Shown here: piece by piece, positions 23,734 through 25,080 of the stretch
Numbering within the stretch: the stretch's first letter is position 1
Layout of the letters: each line of letters opens with the position of its first letter
From: JAUXEH01 sp965602945
GTDB taxonomy: Bacteria > Acidobacteriota > Aminicenantia > Aminicenantales > Aminicenantaceae
DNA: 25,080 nucleotides
Direction: 5' to 3'
Assembly (NCBI GenBank): GCA_965602945.1
Contig: CBFDBC010000022.1
Span: 1-25,080 of the forward strand
Notes under the pieces: generated by a model
The model's input: only the letters and a program-made list of their open reading frames with translations
What the model was told of the DNA's origin: nothing
Databases searched by the model: none
Made by a program: the position numbers and the translations under genes

Positions 23734-24684
23734 ATGTTTCTGGCCGGACAAAAAGTAGGGAAATACCAGGTCATCCGTTCGCTGGGCAGCGGAGGCTTCG
23801 GTGCCGTTTTCCTGGCGAAGGACACCTGGCTCAATATCCTGGTGGCCATCAAGGTACCGCACAAGCAGACGATCGAGCTGTTTAAGCTGCTCAAAGAACC
23901 TCGGCTTCAGGCAGCTTTGAATCACCCTAATATCGTCCGTATGATCGCGGCCGAAAAAGAGAACAAGATCTTCTTCATGGTCATGGAATACATCAAGGGA
24001 CGCTCCCTGGAAAAGATACTGGATGAAAAGAAAGTTCTGGATTGGCCTCAGGCGACGGTGTATATCCAGCAGATCGTGTCTGCTGTGAGCCATGCACATG
24101 CCAACAAGATAGTGCACCGCGACCTCAGGCCTTCCAACATCATGCTTGAGGACACGGACGGAAAGATCAAGATCACGGATTTCGGCACCTCAGTCTGGCT
24201 GAACAACGTGCCCTACGCGTCCACCCGCATCGGTTCCCCTCCCTACATGGCACCGGAGCAGTTCCAGGGCAAGGCGACGTTCCGTTCCGACATCTATTCC
24301 ATCGGATGTGTGTACTATGAGATGCTGATCGGACGCCCTCCCATTTTCGATCCCGATCCCTTCAAGATCCTGGAAAAAGCCAAACAGGGCAAGATTACGC
24401 CCCCTCGCCTGCGGAACACGAACATTCCCAAAGAGATCGATAGCATTATCATGCAGTGCCTGTCCTCGCAAGTCGAGAACCGGTACCAGACGCCGGAGGA
24501 GATCACCAAGGAGATCTCCCGCTTCAAGGGGAAAGACGCCAAGAAAACCGAGATCGAAGATATCCGACGACGCATCCAGGCCCGGGAGGGCCGCAAGAAC
24601 CACCAGTGCTGGAACTGCCGGCGACCCTTGCCATACAAAGCGGCCCAATGCCCATACTGCGGAGAGAAGGTCGAAATCCACTAG
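23734..24684 (+). CDS. Serine/threonine protein kinase with a C-terminal zinc ribbon
   Basis: Encodes 316 aa. A eukaryotic-like (Hanks-type) kinase domain spans about 11-265: glycine loop GSGGFGAVF (18-26), ATP lysine Lys40 in VAIK, catalytic Asp130 in HRDLRPSN, Mg-binding Asp149 in DFG, and MAPEQF. The usual catalytic-loop Lys (HRDLK) is Arg132 here. There is no transmembrane segment, so it is probably cytoplasmic. The C-terminus carries a zinc-ribbon motif, Cys292-X2-Cys295-X10-Cys306-X2-Cys309, unlike the PASTA or other sensor domains of many bacterial kinases. Targets are unknown; dnaJ lies upstream and pilT downstream. The ribosome site is weak. The frame stays open for 60 codons beyond the TAG stop. 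Confidence 0.9.
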   Translation: MFLAGQKVGKYQVIRSLGSGGFGAVFLAKDTWLNILVAIKVPHKQTIELFKLLKEPRLQAALNHPNIVRMIAAEKENKIFFMVMEYIKGRSLEKILDEKKVLDWPQATVYIQQIVSAVSHAHANKIVHRDLRPSNIMLEDTDGKIKITDFGTSVWLNNVPYASTRIGSPPYMAPEQFQGKATFRSDIYSIGCVYYEMLIGRPPIFDPDPFKILEKAKQGKITPPRLRNTNIPKEIDSIIMQCLSSQVENRYQTPEEITKEISRFKGKDAKKTEIEDIRRRIQAREGRKNHQCWNCRRPLPYKAAQCPYCGEKVEIH

Positions 24685-24807
24685 TCCGAAAGGAGTGTGC
24701 TGGAAAAAATTCATCTCGTCCGGGGCCACATCCCAACCATCGGAGTCCTTACCCGACTAAATGTTCCTCTGAGCGGCGATCCCGGTCGCTGGGGAAGGAA
24801 AAAGGAA

Positions 24808-24836
24808 CTGACAAAAGCGGTGAAACAGTCTAAACT
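24808..24836 (+). promoter_or_regulatory. Possible promoter for pilT
   Basis: The sequence is CTGACA, 17 bases, TAAACT, matching 5 and 4 of 6 consensus positions, within the 244-bp gap between kinase and pilT. It would give a leader of roughly 85 bases. The same gap holds a small hairpin (AGCGGC/GTCGCT, about 24772-24790) and no recognised riboswitch. Confidence 0.35.
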
Positions 24837-24928
24837 TATGTGCGAGGAGAGACTTGAGTATTAAATCGAGCCTGTGATATGAACAGCGACAACAACGAAA
24901 CGAAAACCAATCCCTGACGGAGGGAACC

Positions 24929-25080
24929 ATGGATATTGATGAACTTTTAAAAATAGCCATCGAGAGTGATGCATCCGACTTACACATCAAGGCAGGGAAC
25001 TACCCTCTCATCAGGGTCCACGGACAACTTCAAGCCCTGGCCAATTTTCCGCGGCTGAGCAATGAGAACACCCGGGAACT
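24929..25080 (+). CDS. pilT: Type IV pilus retraction ATPase PilT, N-terminal part only
   Basis: Only the first 50 codons are in the window. The sequence MDIDELLKIAIESDASDLHI followed by a Pro-Leu-Ile-Arg-Val-His-Gly strand is the characteristic N-terminal PAS-like start of PilT/PilU proteins, hexameric ATPases that depolymerise type IV pili. GGAGGG lies 4 bases before the ATG. The Walker motifs lie beyond the window, so PilT and PilU cannot be separated. Confidence 0.85.
   Translation, partial: MDIDELLKIAIESDASDLHIKAGNYPLIRVHGQLQALANFPRLSNENTRE

Noticed and set aside
24685..24928. A c-di-GMP or other riboswitch before pilT
   Set aside because: I could not find the conserved motifs of the c-di-GMP-I class or another class; only a small hairpin is visible.
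1..25080. CRISPR arrays, tRNA or rRNA genes, insertion sequences, phage or toxin-antitoxin genes
   Set aside because: No spaced direct repeats, cloverleaf-like segments, transposase motifs or terminal inverted repeats were seen.

Overview
This window comes from a bacterial chromosome of moderately high GC. The organism looks Gram-negative: it carries a patatin protein fused to an outer-membrane beta-barrel, a lipoprotein and a type IV pilus gene. It also looks at least partly anaerobic, given the radical SAM aminomutase, the DsrM/DsrK-like membrane redox pair and DsrC. No rRNA or other taxonomic marker is present. An Acidobacteriota/Aminicenantes-type or deltaproteobacterial lineage would fit, but this is a guess. 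I see no insertion sequences, CRISPR, phage genes or tRNAs; the region reads as an ordinary, compact core chromosome.

Left part (1-5.7 kb): a truncated lipoprotein gene on the minus strand, then a plus-strand sulfur redox cluster of dsrC, a dsrM-like cytochrome b and a dsrK-like Fe-S protein. A cysteine synthase with an unusual Cys-rich tail follows. It converges, with a 1-bp gap, on a cysteine desulfurase on the opposite strand. Together these suggest cysteine synthesis, sulfur mobilisation and DsrC-linked thiol/disulfide electron transfer side by side.

Middle (5.8-15.5 kb): an exported D-aminoacylase-type amidohydrolase, an alpha/alpha-toroid (prenyltransferase/squalene-oxidase repeat) protein, a small unknown minus-strand gene, folK, and a long KamA-family radical SAM enzyme whose substrate-pocket residues point to glutamate rather than lysine. 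Then come a patatin-POTRA-barrel protein (type Vd autotransporter-like), yraN, and cysS, which may have a leaderless mRNA. Between the small unknown gene and folK lie two perfect inverted repeats in interleaved (pseudoknot) order.

Right part (15.6-25.1 kb): a saccharopine-pathway pair, lysine-ketoglutarate reductase (reading frame broken near its 3' end) and saccharopine dehydrogenase, followed by a MEMO-family gene. Next is the heat-shock operon hrcA-grpE-dnaK-dnaJ, which has a strong sigma70-like promoter, no recognisable CIRCE element, and a DnaK of only 528 aa that lacks the alpha-helical lid. A serine/threonine kinase with a C-terminal zinc ribbon and the first codons of pilT close the window.

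Genes are tightly packed. Convergent pairs are separated by 1, 3 and 5 bp and no classical hairpin-plus-U-tract terminator was found. The most unusual observations are the lidless DnaK, the Cys-rich cysteine synthase tail, the DsrC-DsrMK-like module without visible dsrAB, the probable glutamate 2,3-aminomutase, and the interleaved inverted repeats before folK. I did not find a convincing wholly new multi-gene system.
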